Positions 12,087 to 24,109 of a stretch of 64,000 nt of DNA are shown here, piece after piece (position 1 is the stretch's first letter; the number at the start of each line of letters is the position of its first letter). The stretch spans positions 4,774,001 through 4,838,000 of the forward strand of contig CP084611.1 in the NCBI GenBank assembly GCA_025917655.1, in the 5' to 3' direction. The notes under the pieces were generated by a model. The model was given only the letters and a program-made list of their open reading frames with translations, was not told the DNA's origin and searched no databases. Both the position numbers and the translations under genes were made by a program. The stretch is from Chlorella sorokiniana. Its lineage: Eukaryota > Chlorophyta > Trebouxiophyceae > Chlorellales > Chlorellaceae.

Positions 12087-13111
12087 CCACATGAGCCGCA
12101 GCCGCAGGCAGGCAGGCTTGAGTGGCGGTGTGCCCGATGCGGCGGCTGGCGGGGAGGCAGGCAGGGGGCCGAGCGAGGCGGCGGCGGCAGCCGCTGCGCA
12201 TGCTGCGGCTGCAGCAGCCGCCGAGCGTGCTCGGCTCGAGGAGCAGTCGCTTCCCCTCATGCTGGGTGCGCCTGCTGCCCGAGGAGCGCTCATGCGCCTG
12301 AACTGCTGCACAGCGGCCCCTGCCCGTCGATGCTGTGGCATGCACGCTCCTGCTCAGCCCTGCTAGGCCAGCGCGCTGCCTTCTTGCGCTCCCCATCCCG
12401 CAGAGGCCATGTGGGCGGCCAACAGGCTGGACATTGAGGCCACGCTGCGCCACGTGTGCCGCAGGCTGCTCAGCGAGGAGCAGGTGGGGAGCTGGGCGGG
12501 CACTCCGCCAGCCTGCACACACCTTGCGGCCTGTGCGTGTGCCCTCCGTCTTCCGCGCCCTGAGGATCCAGCATGGCTGACTGACAAGCCTCACTTGTCA
12601 TCCTGGCATTCCCTCCGCCACTGAACAGGTCAGCAAGGCGCAGCGGCGGCTGCGGGCAGAGGCGTTGCGGGAGCTCGGCGCCATCTTCCTGGCGGCGGCA
12701 AAGCAGGCGGCGGTGGAGAAAGCGGAGCGCGCCGCGCGGCAGGCACCCCCCCCACGCGACAGTGCGGCGCCAACACCCTCGGCGCCGCCTGTGCTCAACG
12801 GCAGCGCTGAGGCGCGGGCGCGGCGGGCCGAGCGCGAGGCGGAGGCGCTGCGGCGGCAGGAGGCGCGGCAGCGGGATGCCAAGGAGCAAATGGAGGCTGC
12901 TATGATGGCGGTCATGCAGAAACGCATGCAGCAAGACGACGCGGGGCGTGACGCTCGCCGCCACGGTGCTCCCGACAGCTGGCGCGAAGCAGCGTCTCGC
13001 AGCAGCACCCTGCACGCTGAGTGGGCACGCTTCCTTTTGTACCAACATTTTGTTTGCCTGCCTCGGTTGCAAGCTTTCATTTTGACAACCCCGTGCTCCT
13101 TTATCCTGTGA
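9048..13111 (+). CDS. J-domain co-chaperone with DnaJ-X C-terminal domain
   Basis: Type III Hsp40 that would stimulate an Hsp70, resembling plant ATJ10 and yeast CAJ1/DJP1. Exons: 9048-9177, 9294-9374, 9474-9813, 9968-10063, 10429-10531, 10886-10960, 11202-about 11280, 11603-11742, 11912-about 12268, 12404-12483 and 12629-13111. Exons 1-3 encode a Gly/Ala segment (SGAKSVAKGVLAGAVGLVA, GLKGFAKGAAAGIVGAVVLP). The J-domain follows (DFYELLGVERDASSDEIK) with its HPD motif (LHPDKN) formed across an intron. The DnaJ-X domain comes next (VGELMLAAAARQGG, EASELATASFGDVMLKAIG, YKAQADIFLGG, MWAANRLDIEATLRHVC), then a charged coiled tail. A (CAG)9 tract at 12057-12083 codes for polyglutamine. Two frame breaks occur inside exons: near the G run 11234-11237 and near 12060-12110. 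Both frames stay homologous, so sequence error is likely. Confidence 0.85.
12057..12083 (+). repeat. (CAG)9 polyglutamine tract in the DnaJ-X gene
   Basis: Nine CAG codons in the linker of the J-domain protein. The reading frame changes shortly downstream, so tract length or a nearby indel may be misread. Confidence 0.8.
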
Positions 13112-13979
13112 CCATGCCTTCAGCCAGTGCACGGTCACTCAAACAGGCATCCAAGCAAGTGCATGAAGGTACTGCTGCACACTGAGGGGTGTGTCCAGGC
13201 AGCTTTAGCTGAATGGGGGGGGGGACGAGGGATGGAGATGGAAATTCCCTTTAAAGGTCCTCTGCCAGGTTGTCTGCCTTAATGCTTCCTATGATCCGGC
13301 CGCTTGCCCAACTATGCCGGGCCTGTGCCTCACCCACTCCTGCTCTTGACAGCTCACGCAGCTGTGGCGCACACGCTTATTGCATGGAAACATCCTGCCT
13401 GGCACAGCCTGATCCTTCCTGGCGCAGCCTGGCAACCTTCCAACCCACGACTTAAAGGACGAACACTCTTCAGCGGAAGAGTGCACGTGCAAAGAGTACA
13501 GAAACATGAAAGAGAGTGGAGGTAGGACAGGGTCACGAGGGAACAGGATTATTTTCAGGTAAGGAATGGGGGCAGTATTCCTTGTGGTGTGGCGAAGCAG
13601 CAGTCATTGACATTGACGACAGCAGCTTGTGCAGTTAGGGTATGGAGGTCAGCTATTCCAAGGAAAACATTGTATCAAAGGATTTAGTGGAATCGGGGAA
13701 GAGATGCGTATTATTGGTGATGGACCTGCGTCCTGAAGGATACGGAGACTTCTCTAGATTATTACTCGCAACAAACACAACGAAGGGGGCGTGGGGTGGG
13801 GTGTGTGGGGGAGGGAGTCTGCACGAAATTGAGCTAGCGTTAGCCGTAGAGCTAGCCTTCCTAACGTTGCATCTTGGCCGGGCGCCGTCAGCAGAAAGCG
13901 TTGGCCCAGCCAGCATCCCGGCAGTCAGCGGCGGGCGACAGGTTGCGCCCGCGTTTGCCGTGCGCTGCCCGCCGCCAGG
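13112..13979. other. convergent intergenic region
   Basis: Lies between the 3' ends of the J-domain gene (+) and the beta-helix gene (-). It should hold both 3' UTRs. No additional gene is supported. Confidence 0.5.
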
Positions 13980-16900
13980 TCAGCGCCCCAGAGCGGAGTT
14001 GCGGGCCGCCCGCTGCGCCAGCCACAGGTTGTCGGGCATGGAGCTGTTGAGGGGCAGCACGATCCACCCCACCTCACCACACTGCAGCAGGGAAGGGTGT
14101 GTATGGCGTGTGGATGTGGAGTGTGGGAGCGTGGGGCGAGGGTGGGGGCATGTGTGTGTGCGCGTGTGTGTGTTTGCGCACACCAGTTGGCGGTCAGACG
14201 CAGCGCAAGCGGCGCGGGGGGGGCAACAACCAGCAGCCTGCTTGTGCGCGCAGTGCGGGGCCAGCAGCGGCGGGAGGCAGGGAGGTCAGGCCTTTCGGGC
14301 GGTCAGCAGACGAAAGGCGTGGTGCCACGCAGGTTTCAGCACTGAATGCCGCAGAGTCCAGTCAGAGGGTCTCGCTCAAGGACCCACCGCGTCACCAGTG
14401 AACCGTCCGATGAAGTTGAGGCGGGGGCCAAAGGTGCAGGCAGGCAGCTTCAGCTGCCGGATGGTGGTCTTCGTGGTGAGGTGGCGCCCAGCGGCAGCCA
14501 GCGCCTGCGGCTGACCCGCTAGAGGCTGCTCCAGCAGCCGCCGCCCGCCTGCATCTTGGGCGGCGGAGGCGCGGCCGCGGGAAGGGGGCGGCGCAGGGGT
14601 GGCGGCGGGCGGGGACGAGGGCGGGGTGGCGGCGGGCGGGGGCGGGGCCGCGGGGGCGGGGGCGGGGTGGTGGCGGGCGACGCGGCGGCGGCGGGCGCCG
14701 CGTGGGCGGGCGGGGTCGCGGCGGCGGTGGGCGGCGCGTGGGCGGGGGCGGGGGCGGGGTGGTGGCGGGCGCCGCCTGGGGGCGGGGGGCGGGGCCGCGG
14801 GCGGGGCGGGGAGGCTTCAAAGAGCTGCCCTGGCCAGGGTCGTCCTGCCGCACAGGCGGCGGGCGGGGACGGGGGGGCGGCGGGCGCGGCTTGGGCCTGG
14901 GCGGGGGCCGCGGCCTGCACGGCGCACACAGCGGGAGGAGGGGGGCGGGTGCAGGGGTAAGGCGGCGCCCTCAAGCGCGGCCCAGCGGGTCGGGCTTCAA
15001 CGCCCAGCCCACAGCCTGTTGTAAGCTACTCTAAGCCCAGCACTTGTGCCTTGGAGGGAAGAGCAAGGGGTTGAGGTGTGTGAGAGGGTGGGGGCGGCAG
15101 TGGGTTGTGGGGTTGCGAGGCGTGTGGGTTGGGGGTCGGGGGGGTGAATGCGTGACAGACATGCCTCGGTGGGGCAGGAGGCCTCGGTCTCGGTGGTGGC
15201 GGGGGTCGAGAGGGCGGCGGGCGGCGCAGGGGTGGGGGGCCCTGGCCGAGGGGTGGGCAGTGGTGGCGGGTGTGGGCGCGGGGGGGGGGGGGCCTGGCCG
15301 AGGGGTGGGCGGTGGTGGCGGGTGTGGGCGCGGGGGGGGGGGGGCCTGGCCGAGGGGTGGGCGGTGGTGGCGGTGGTGGCCACAGGGGTGGGAGGGGGAG
15401 GGAGGGGGCGGGCTCGGAGGCTCCAGAGGCGGCGAGTTGGGCGGCGCCGGTGGCTTGGGAGGCGGCGCGGGTGGCAGACTGGGTTGGGCCGGCGGCGGCG
15501 GGGGTGGAGTGGCGGCGGGCTGCAGGCGCCGGCACAAGCTCTAGCCTACGTTTCTACCTATCAACCTGGACTGTGATCAGCGCCCCTAGCAGGGCATTAC
15601 AGCACACGCCCCACCCAGCAGCAGCAGCGGCAGCAGCATCGTCGTCAGCGGCTGCGCAAACCTGGGTGGCGGCCGCGGCGGCGGAGGGCTGGGGGTGGCC
15701 AGGTCAGCGGCGGCGGCGCCTGAGAGCTGGCCCGCAGGTTGTAAAAGGTAGACCCCAGAGCTGCAGGGAAGAGGGGGGGAGGGTGTGCACACAGGGAAGG
15801 TTGAAGGGAACCTGCCACGCTGGTTGGAGCTGCTTCATAGTCTAGATGCCCCCAACGCCGCGGCCCCCCCCCCCCCACCACACACACACACCACACCTCA
15901 CCATACGCACACACACAAAGAGCGTTTGAGCTGGCTTCACGCCTTCCGGCTCTCCACCACTCATACCCAATGCCGCTGACCACCCTCCCTGGCACCCCCA
16001 CCTCAGGCTCCTTGCCGAGCCTCGACCCTCCACGCCCAACCCCCAGGCAGGCCCGCCATGCCGCCGCCCATGCGGCCTCAGCCCTAGTGAGCGCCCACCC
16101 GAGTACGCGCCGCGGTTCTTGGCCCCGCCCGATGCAAAGGGGCGCAGCCCGTAGCCCAGGTCCAAGTCGGTGAACAGGTTGGCATAGGGCCCCGAGCGGT
16201 GGTGGTCCATGTTTACGTCGGTCCCCCTCCCTCGCGTGAACACGTTGAGCGCGGCGCCCCACGCGACTGTCAGGTCGTGGATGTCTGCGGTACGGGACGC
16301 GGTACAGACAGTACATCACGGGCAGTGCAGCCGTGGCACCGAGCGGTGAGGGGCAAGGGGTGACGACGAGTGCCGCAGTGTGGCGTGCGCGTCGCGACGA
16401 ACCGCGATGCAGACGCTTTCGCACCCCAAACCGGCCCCACAAAGAGCTGCTGCTCACATTTGGCAGCGATGTTGAAGCGGTCGATGAGGTTGGAGTGTGC
16501 GTGGGTGATGCTGATGGCGTGGTGCCCGTTCTGCGCAAGGGGGCGAGTGCGTGTGTGTTTGTGTCAGGGATGGGGAAAGGGCGGCCGGCGCTGGAGTCGC
16601 ACACTGCTCTGCTCTGCCTGGCCCGCAACGCGTCAGCTGGCTGGGATGCCTGCGGGGCTGCACAACCCTGCAGGTTTGTTGCCCGCAGCCCAAACCCTCG
16701 CACGTACGCACGCCAACAACCAAACCTCTGGCCCCTGCACAACCGCACAGCTGCACCACCACCACCACCACCCCTCCTGCAGCTGGCACCACCCCTTCAT
16801 CCCCCCCACCCCACACACACCCCACATCCACACACACACACACACACCTCTGCATCCCTGAACTCAGCGTCCACCCAGCGCCGCCGCGTGACGCCCACCG

Positions 16901-19692
16901 TGATGCCGCGGAAGGTGGAATGGTCCGCCCAGCCCGCGAAGATGGCGTTGTCGGCGTTTAGGATGGTGACCTGAGGAGTAGGGGGAGGGGGACAGCCGCG
17001 TGACGAGGCGGTGGGTGGTGTGCGGGGCTGTGAGAGGTGGGTGGGTTGTCTTGCTTATGTATGTACGGTGGTGGTGGAGACGAGGAGGGGGAGGGGGGTA
17101 GAAGAGCTGGAAACTGCCCCAAAGCAAGCTGCCCCAGCTCACATTTTGGATCCACATGTTGGCGCACGACTTGAACTCGATGGCGTTGTAGCCTCGGTCT
17201 GTGAAGTGAGGCCCCACCATGGAGTGGCTGCGGGGTGTGGGGTGGGTGTGTGGCGGGGGGGGTGTGGGGGCAGCACAGGCAGAACAGAGGTTGGGCGGGG
17301 CTCCGCAGCCCGCAGCGGTGCGCAAGCGCTGCGCATGCACCTGCTGTTGCTTCAACACCCCCACCCACCCACCCCCCCACCCCACACACACAGCAAGCAC
17401 ACCCAGCGGAGAGCGTGCGGTCGCCGCACGCTAGGACATGCAGAGCCAGTGCATTCGCGGCAGGCCCGCTGCGGCCCCCGGCTCACTCAAAGGCGATTGT
17501 GAGGCTCTCAACGCCGCCCTCCTGTACCGAGGGGTAGTAGGAATGCACCACCGCCTCCCAGCCGGCCTGCACCGGGAAGGGAAGCTCGCGGTCCAGCTCA
17601 ATCCAGCTGGCGCCGACGGCGGTGACCCTGCGGCGTGGCAGGGCAGAGGGGGCCCCAGTGATGTGAGAAGGAGGAGGGCGGCGGTCAACAGGGAGGCAGG
17701 CGGCAGCGGTGCTGGCCTTGGGGGTGAGGGCAGGGGACAGGCAGAGCAGGCTGGCTGGCAGGGTGCGGTGCCGCCCTTCCCGGCGCCTGCCCGGGCAGCA
17801 CGCCGCGTCCCTGGGCCGCAAAGGCCACAGGCCTGGCACTCACTTTGCAGAGAGGCTGACGTCGTCGCGAGCCACGGCGCCGTTGCTGCCGCTGTCCGAC
17901 AGGCCGTCGCCGTACTGGGGGCAGGAAGAAAGGAGGGGGCGCTGGAAGGTGCTGTTCCAGAGGCAATACCGGGTGCGGCGCTGGACGACCGTCTCATGAG
18001 GGCAGTGTTGTTGGCAAGAAGGTCAGCAAAGACGGCAGGCAGGTTGACAAGCAACAAGGCAGTTGCATGAGTTGAGATAACGGCAGGCGCGGTGCTGCGG
18101 GTACCCACCAGCCACGCCAGCACGGTGCCAGGCGCGGCAGCGGTGCCCACGCCACCTGCCACGGCAGCCACGCCGCCGCCGCCGCCGCCTGGCGGCACGC
18201 CCATCGCGACCCGGTCGGCCGACAGCGCGGCGGCGGGCGACAGGCGGGCCTCAGGATCCTGCGAGCCTCGCTCAGCCAGCCCGTCCATGGCTGCCATGAA
18301 GACCGCGTCCTGGCGCAGCCTCTCGGGTATTGGCCGCGTGACCAGCCGCCCGATGGTGGCCCCTGTCACTGGGCTGGTGATTGCCGATATCGTCACGCTG
18401 CCGCTGTCGTCCGTGGCAAACACGGTGGCGTTGGCCTGCAGGCGTCGCCCGAAGGTTTTGGGATCTGCAAGCCCATGGAAGAGGGGGGAGGGGGCGGTTG
18501 CAGACTGCCTGCCTAGCCACTCGCTGCAAGGGGCAGGCCATTGACAGCGGCCACACAGCAGCATGGCGCATGTTTCCTGCTTGCCTGTGGACACGTCGTT
18601 CACGAAGACGCGCACCCACTGGCCCAAGAAGAATTTGTCGGTGCTGCTGACCTGCATCAGGCCGGAGCAAGCATGCGGTTTTCTGAGCAGTGGGCTGGGA
18701 TCGCAGCCAAGGCCGCACCAAGCGGCAGCCCACGAAAGGGCGCAGCCCACGCATCCTGCCCCAGCCAAGCACGGCCACAGCCCATCCTCAGCCTGAGGCA
18801 GCCAGCGCAGCCGCTTCCTGCCCCAGCGGCGGCTGGCAGCGCACCGGCACGCGGAAGCTGCCGGCCGGCAGGGTGCCCGTCACACTGGCCAGGCGGGAGT
18901 CGGTGTGGGCGGAGCGGGGGTGCGGCCCTGGAACAGGATGAAAGAGCCGCCAAACGACCAGCTTGAAGTGATCTCGCCGTTGTTGTCGATCGTCCATGTC
19001 CCCTCGTAAACGTCAGAGAGGGAGACCGGTATGCGGATGGTTGTAGCACCAGCCTGAGGATGGAGAGGCAAACGATGGGGGGTCAGGTAACTTTGTCACT
19101 TGACCGAGGGGATCCCCTGTGCTGCACGGCACACATGTACACAAGTATACATTACTTATTGTGTACATGAGTACACAAGAGGGCGCTCACCCCAGCGCCT
19201 CGCAGCACCACTTTCGACCGCCTGATCTCCACCTTGTCCCGAAGGATGTAAGTGCCTGCTGGAAAGTACACCACGCCGGCTGCGGCAGCGCTGGCCGTCG
19301 CCTTGGCAACCGCTGCCTGCAGGGTGGGTGTGAGTGCACGGCAGTGAAGCGGGCTTAACGGTGGTGGAGTGAGAGAGCTGCATGAGCAAGGGAACCCGGC
19401 ATGGCTTGCCTTGATGGCTGCCGTGTCGTCTGTCTGGTTATCCCCCTTGGCACCAAAGTCCTTGACGTTGTAGACAATGGGTGGCGAGGGCAGGGGCAAC
19501 CCATCTGCAGGAGGGGCAGCAGTTGCTCGTGAGGCCTGCCGCAGGGTGTCCAGCCCATGCCCCTCACCGCCATCGGCAGCATGCGGAGCGGCTTTTCACC
19601 CCTGCTCGTTGGTGCCGCCAGCTACCCACCTTTGAATCCTGCCAGGCTGAAGTCATAACCTCGCCCAGAGGGTAGGTACAGGGAGGCAGCCA
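13980..19692 (-). CDS. pectate-lyase-3 superfamily right-handed beta-helix protein with proline-rich insert
   Basis: Likely a secreted or wall polysaccharide lyase/hydrolase of the Pectate_lyase_3 type. Exons on the minus strand include 19692-19630, about 19503-19410, 19316-19191, from 19053, 18651-18585, 18464-18109, 17914-17844, 17627-17487, 17227-17143, 16970-16848, 16530-16458, 16284-16099 and from 15760. The last two encode FGPRLNFIGRFTGDAVGP (about 14400-14510) and CGEVGWIVLPLNSS to the stop at 13980. Diagnostic text is VYNVKDFGAKGDNQTDDTAA, GVVYFPAGTYILRDKV, SKVVLRGAG, YNAIEFKSCANMWIQN, STFRGITVGV, NGHHAISITHAHSNLIDRF, ANLFTDLDLGYGLRPFASGG and STFYNLRASS. Between the last helix exon and the C-terminus lies about 1.2 kb of proline-rich, repeat-built sequence. 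Two introns appear to use GC donors (19409, 18584). One frame break lies at the G run 18916-18920. The true 5' end may reach to about 20370. Confidence 0.78.
14530..14960. repeat. extreme G-rich (+)/C-rich (-) low-complexity tract
   Basis: The plus strand is almost wholly GGC/GGG units. On the minus strand several frames read as Pro/Arg/Ala repeats. It lies inside the beta-helix gene, so it is either a proline-rich linker or intron. G-quadruplex formation is plausible. Confidence 0.75.
15241..15396. repeat. 52-bp minisatellite, three units
   Basis: Units starting CCTGGCCGAGG begin at 15241, 15293 and 15345, the third partial. Each carries a GTGGTGGCGGGTGTGGGCGCG core and a long G run. Because 52 is not a multiple of three, successive units present different frames; two overlapping minus-strand frames here are both open and proline-rich. 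Confidence 0.9.
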
Positions 19693-20538
19693 CCTGTGAA
19701 GGTCGGACCGGCGATGGGACCGGCGGCGGCGGGCGTTGGGCGCGGGCCAAGGGTCCTGCAGCGGGGAGGTGCGGGTTGCATCACGATGGTTGCTGGCCTT
19801 GATGGGAGTCTCCGGCTGCGAAGCCGTCACAGAGGGGGCCTGCTGCACAGTGCAGCACTGCGCCCGAATCCACCAGCGACAGGAGGTGCTCATCCCCACC
19901 TGCCAGCAGCGCCAGCAGCAACCACGCTCCGAGCGGCCTACATAGCCGGCACAGAACGGCTGCTGGCAGCCGACTCCTCGGGTGCGGCATCGGTCACAAG
20001 CGCTGGGCGCCCAGCTGCTTCTATCTCCCCCTCATACTTTACTTCAACACCGTGTACTTGTCAGAAATAGACGGGAACTGGAGAACCGGCGGCTCTGGAT
20101 TCTTTGGGGCTCCGCAGTGGCACCTGCGGGGCCACTGCGAAGTTGCCACTGGCCACGAAGCCCAGCTCTCAACGACGGCCGACAAGAACGGAAGTTGGAT
20201 GTTGACTTGTGCAGGAACCCATGCACCGGAGGGCACGGCGTGCACAGTTGGCTGGACTGTCAGCACTGTGATGCCGTCGTCACAAGCGACGGCGTGCCGC
20301 AGCGGCGGTCGGCGCAGCTGACGATGCAGCTGGGTTCTGTTGGACTGTGAATTATATTTACAGGCATTACTCACGGTGAAACATGCACACTGCCTGCTTA
20401 TTGCAGAATTAATGATATGCAGGTGGCAGGTTGTCAGTAATTGATGGTTTTGCAGGGGGTGGGAATGGGTCTATATCATGGGTGGGAAGGAGCGTCTCAT
20501 GGCTTGCCAGGTCATGGCTTCAGTGTGTGCGACGCTGC
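19693..20538. other. region upstream of the beta-helix gene, possible 5' exons
   Basis: A minus-strand open frame 20374-20039 contains plausible coding text (PSGAWVPAQVNIQLPF) and may be a 5' exon of the beta-helix gene. I could not join it by phase. The part next to 20538 should be 3' flank of the CAD gene. Confidence 0.35.
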
Positions 20539-23500
20539 TCAAGCCACAAGCGAGCCCTGGATGTCAATCACGAAGCGGTAGCGCACATCGTTCTTGTGCA
20601 TGCGCTCCTGCAGCAATGGGCAGCGGTGGGGGGAGCCAGGTGAACGCCACTGCCGCCACAAGCAGGCGCCACAGCACCCTGGCAGGGCAACAAAGGGATG
20701 CGCAGCAGGGAGGCATGCGTGCATGAGCCAGCCGGGCAGCCCACCATAGCTTCGTTGCAGTAGTCAATGGGGATGGTCTCAATGTCGCAGACCACGCCGT
20801 GCTCAGCCGCGAAATCTGCAGCCAGAACGGAGGTGCAGCTAGTGGGCGCCCGGCGCATGCGCCCGGCCTGAAGCAAACCAAAGGTCCCAGAGGCACCGCT
20901 CTGAAAGGCGCACAGGGTGCGAGGGCCAGCCCAGGAATGCCCGCCACGCAGGAACCCAGCCATGCAGTCTCAGGCCAGCCCCAGCCATGCCAGGCACAGC
21001 CCTCACCCAGCATCTCCTGAGTCTCCCGGATGCCGCCAATCAAGCTCCCCGCCACGGTCAGCCGGCCTGCGCAGGCTCAAGTCCCGAGTGAGCAGAGGCG
21101 GGGTGGGAGGCGCGGCCCCGCGTCGGCCGCACTTTGTTCGTCGCGCTGCCAGGCATGCAGAAAGGCGGCAGAGGCGGCAAGCGGGCGGCGGGCAGCGGGC
21201 GGCAGGCTCACGGAAGACGAGGGCGCCGGGGAGACTGCGAAGGGCTTAGTGGGCAGGCCCACAATGACGAGCTTGCCAGATGTGCGCAGCAGGGTGAGGT
21301 AGGGCCCCAGGTCGTGCTCGGCTGCGCAGGAAGAGCAGGGGGCAGGGGACCACCAAGAGGGCAGAACATGAGAAAACTTGGCACGGCCCCTCTCAAGCTC
21401 CTCCCAACCAGCTGTCGTCCTGAGAGGGCAGCGGCTTGGGGACACAGCCGAAACCGGGACACCACCACCCCATCATGACTGGGGCACCCCCCACACGAGA
21501 CAGGCGCGTGCACAGCAGCGGCTCCTCGCCCACCCGAAACGGTGTCGATGATGCCGTGCAGGGTGCCCGCCGCCGCTTGCATCTCCGCCTCGTCCTTGCT
21601 GACGATGAAAGCGTCAGCGCCCAGCCGCTCGAGGGCTTCTGCCTTCTTGTTTGGCGACGTGGAAATTACGGTGACCTGTGCGGGCGGCGGACAGGGGGCG
21701 GCAGTCAGGCTGCTGCTGCGCTTCATGGCGGCCTCATGGGGAGCTGCCGGAACGCTGCACCGCTATGGTGACACCCCCACCAGACGGCAAGGAGATCGTC
21801 TGATACCGCCGCCGCCCTGCCCACCTTGCACCCGAAGGCCTTGCCCCACTTCACCACCATGTGGCCCAGGCCGCCCAGCCCCACCACGCCAATGTTCATG
21901 CCAGGCTTGTCCTGCATTGGGCAGCAAGCGGGGCAAGGCGCGGGCGTGTGGAAAGGCGGCGAAGTGAGGGTTGGAGGGCAGCGCAGCTGCAGCGCAGGCG
22001 GGGCAGAGCGAGGGGCAAGGGCCAAACTCGGCAACAAAGCATCCAGCATCCACAGCGGATGCTCACGGACCAGGACCGCTGGTCGTCTGCTGCAGCAAAC
22101 CAAAACGCTGGAGCAGGGTCCTCGCTTCCACCCAGCCCCGTTGCAGAGCAAGAAGCGCGAGGAAGCCGCCGCTGCGCCGCTCACCAGGCCAAAGTGACGC
22201 ATGGGGGAGTAGGTGGTGATGCCAGCGCACAGCAGCGGGGCGGTGGCGTCCAGAGGCAGGCTCTTGGCCAGCTTCAGCGTGAACCTGGGTGGATGCATAG
22301 GCGGGAAGGGCATGGGCTTGAGAGACAACCGCACACAAGAGAAGAAGGCTTCAGGGGAGCCAACAGCATGGGGCATGGTTGCGTCACCCGGAGCACCAGG
22401 CGCCAAAAGGCGAGCGAGCGCCAAGCGCGGCCGCCGCCGCTCCCGCGCCCGGCCTCACCTCTTGTCCACCACCATGTGGGTGGAGTAGCCGCCCTGGGTG
22501 ACGGTGCCGTCGGGCAGGGTGGAGTTGTAGGTGAACACGGAACCGGGGCAGAACTGCTCCTCGCCCTCCGCGCACTGCCCGCACTTGCGGCACGAGTCCA
22601 CCATGCAGCCGACGCCGGCGTGGTCGCCCACCTGTCATTAAGGGGGAGGGGGCAAGTGGGTGGGTGGGTGGGTGGATGGGGTGTTGCGCTGGGAGGGGGG
22701 CCGAGTGGGTGGGTGGGTGGGTGGGGTGTTGCGCTGAGGGGGGGAGGGGGATGGGTGGATGAGGGGGGATGTTGCGCTAGGAGGGGGGAGGCAGGGAGTT
22801 CAGACAGACAAGGGACCCGCTCACCGCGAACTCGGTCACGTTGGCGCCGACCTCGGTGACGATGCCCACCACTTCGTGACCGGGCACCATGGGCCAGGTG
22901 GAGTTGCCCCACTCGCCGCGAATCTGGTGCAGGTCGGAGTGGCAGATGCCGCTGCGATCAGAAAACAAGGGGGAGGGGGGCCTCAGGGTTTGTTGCCAGG
23001 AATGGGGGAGCCTGCACTGGCGCACTGCACTGCGCCAGTTGACGAGCCCCACCGGCCCTCTCTGCAAGCCCGGCCCCCAATGTCCCCCACCCACACACAG
23101 GCAGGGCCTCACCAGTGGGTGATTTGCAGGCGGACGTCGTCAGGGCCCACGGGGCGGCGGCTGAAGCGGAAGGGCGCCAGATGGCCGGAGGCGTCGCGTG
23201 CGGCGAACGCCAGGCAGCTGCCGGTGCCGTCAGCCGCATGGGAGCAGTCGCGATGCAGCGCATTCTTCACCTCAGAGAAGGGCGCCTCGGCAGCCACCTC
23301 ACCCTTGCCATACTGCTTGACCAGGGCGGCCAGCTTCTGCAGCGCAGCAGGTGGGTGCTACTAGGAGTGGTGCAACACAGGCAGCGGCAGCTCCTACTCA
23401 GGGTTGGGCCACGCCGGCGGCGAAGCCGTTAGCGAATATGTAGCTCAGTGCGACCAACCAGAGTCGATGCAGTCCCCGCCGCCGGGGGACGGGTTCCCGC

Positions 23501-23633
23501 CCGACATGCTCCGGCATGCGACCACTCATTCTGACCATCATGCAACTCTCACCTGCGCACTGCCCTGTCCCTGTGCATAGATGGCGAACTCGCGGGGCGC
23601 AGCAGCGATATCTGTGGAGTTAGGGCCGGCCAT
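20539..23633 (-). CDS. cinnamyl-alcohol-dehydrogenase-type zinc, NADP(H)-dependent alcohol dehydrogenase
   Basis: Medium-chain reductase of the CAD family, which reduces aldehydes to alcohols with NADPH. Exons: 23633-23553, 23336-23113, 22951-22825, 22631-22459, 22284-22185, 21911-21825, 21675-21534, 21322-about 21217, 21066-21007, 20815-20745 and 20607-20539. Visible features: catalytic zinc Cys in [24 protein letters not shown], structural zinc Cys cluster in [20 protein letters not shown], nucleotide-binding [17 protein letters not shown], and the NADPH-type loop STSPNKK. The C-terminus reads [15 protein letters not shown] and [11 protein letters not shown], as in plant CADs. Start ATG at 23633 begins [16 protein letters not shown]. 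One extra base at the G run 21228-21231 breaks frame; homology resumes immediately. An alga without lignin would use it on other aldehydes; the substrate is unknown. Confidence 0.9.
22650..22790. repeat. G-rich minisatellite in a CAD intron
   Basis: Two to three imperfect units of (GGGT)n followed by GGGGTGTTGCGCT lie in the intron between CAD exons 3 and 4. The run of GGGT blocks could fold as a G-quadruplex on the strand opposite to the transcript. Confidence 0.7.
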
Positions 23634-24109
23634 GTTGGTGGCGCACAGAAAGGTTGCTGGTGTCAAAGAAGCACGGGATTGTCAATCAAACAAGAATGGC
23701 GAAAATCTGGCGATAATGTGTGTTTCCACGTTTAAATGCCCTCCCTCACGTACACCCAGCATACACCCCATTACACCATTACATCATGCCACCTGGGTGC
23801 CGTCTGTCAAAAGCAGCGCGTGGCAGACTGCGATTGGGCCTGCCTGCTTCAGGCCAGCGTCGGGATCTACAGATGTGAACTGTTCAGAAAGAAGTGCAAG
23901 CAGCAGACAAAATGCAACTTTAGCGGGCAGTTGTTTTTTGGCGGTCGACGGCTGGCCAGGGTGCGCAGGTCGATGCAGCACGAGCGAGCCGGGTCAACCC
24001 TGGGCTTCAGTCATTGCCGGATGCCTGGGTTACTCTGCTGCCAGAGGCCTGTGGGCACACTTCTTGGAGAGAGGCCGTGCTTGGGGCAGCCGGCAGAAGC
24101 GGCGCCGCC
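23634..24109. other. intergenic region between CAD and the translocator
   Basis: Contains the CAD promoter side and the 3' flank of the translocator, both on the minus strand. No gene seen. Confidence 0.45.

Noticed and set aside
15044-15845. Gly-rich plus-strand open frames
   Set aside because: They are the reverse of the proline-rich repeat tract in the beta-helix gene and come from G runs, not coding constraint.
23401-23550. Possible tRNA-like stem in the first CAD intron
   Set aside because: I could not pair acceptor, D, anticodon and T arms; the G+C-rich inverted bits are short.
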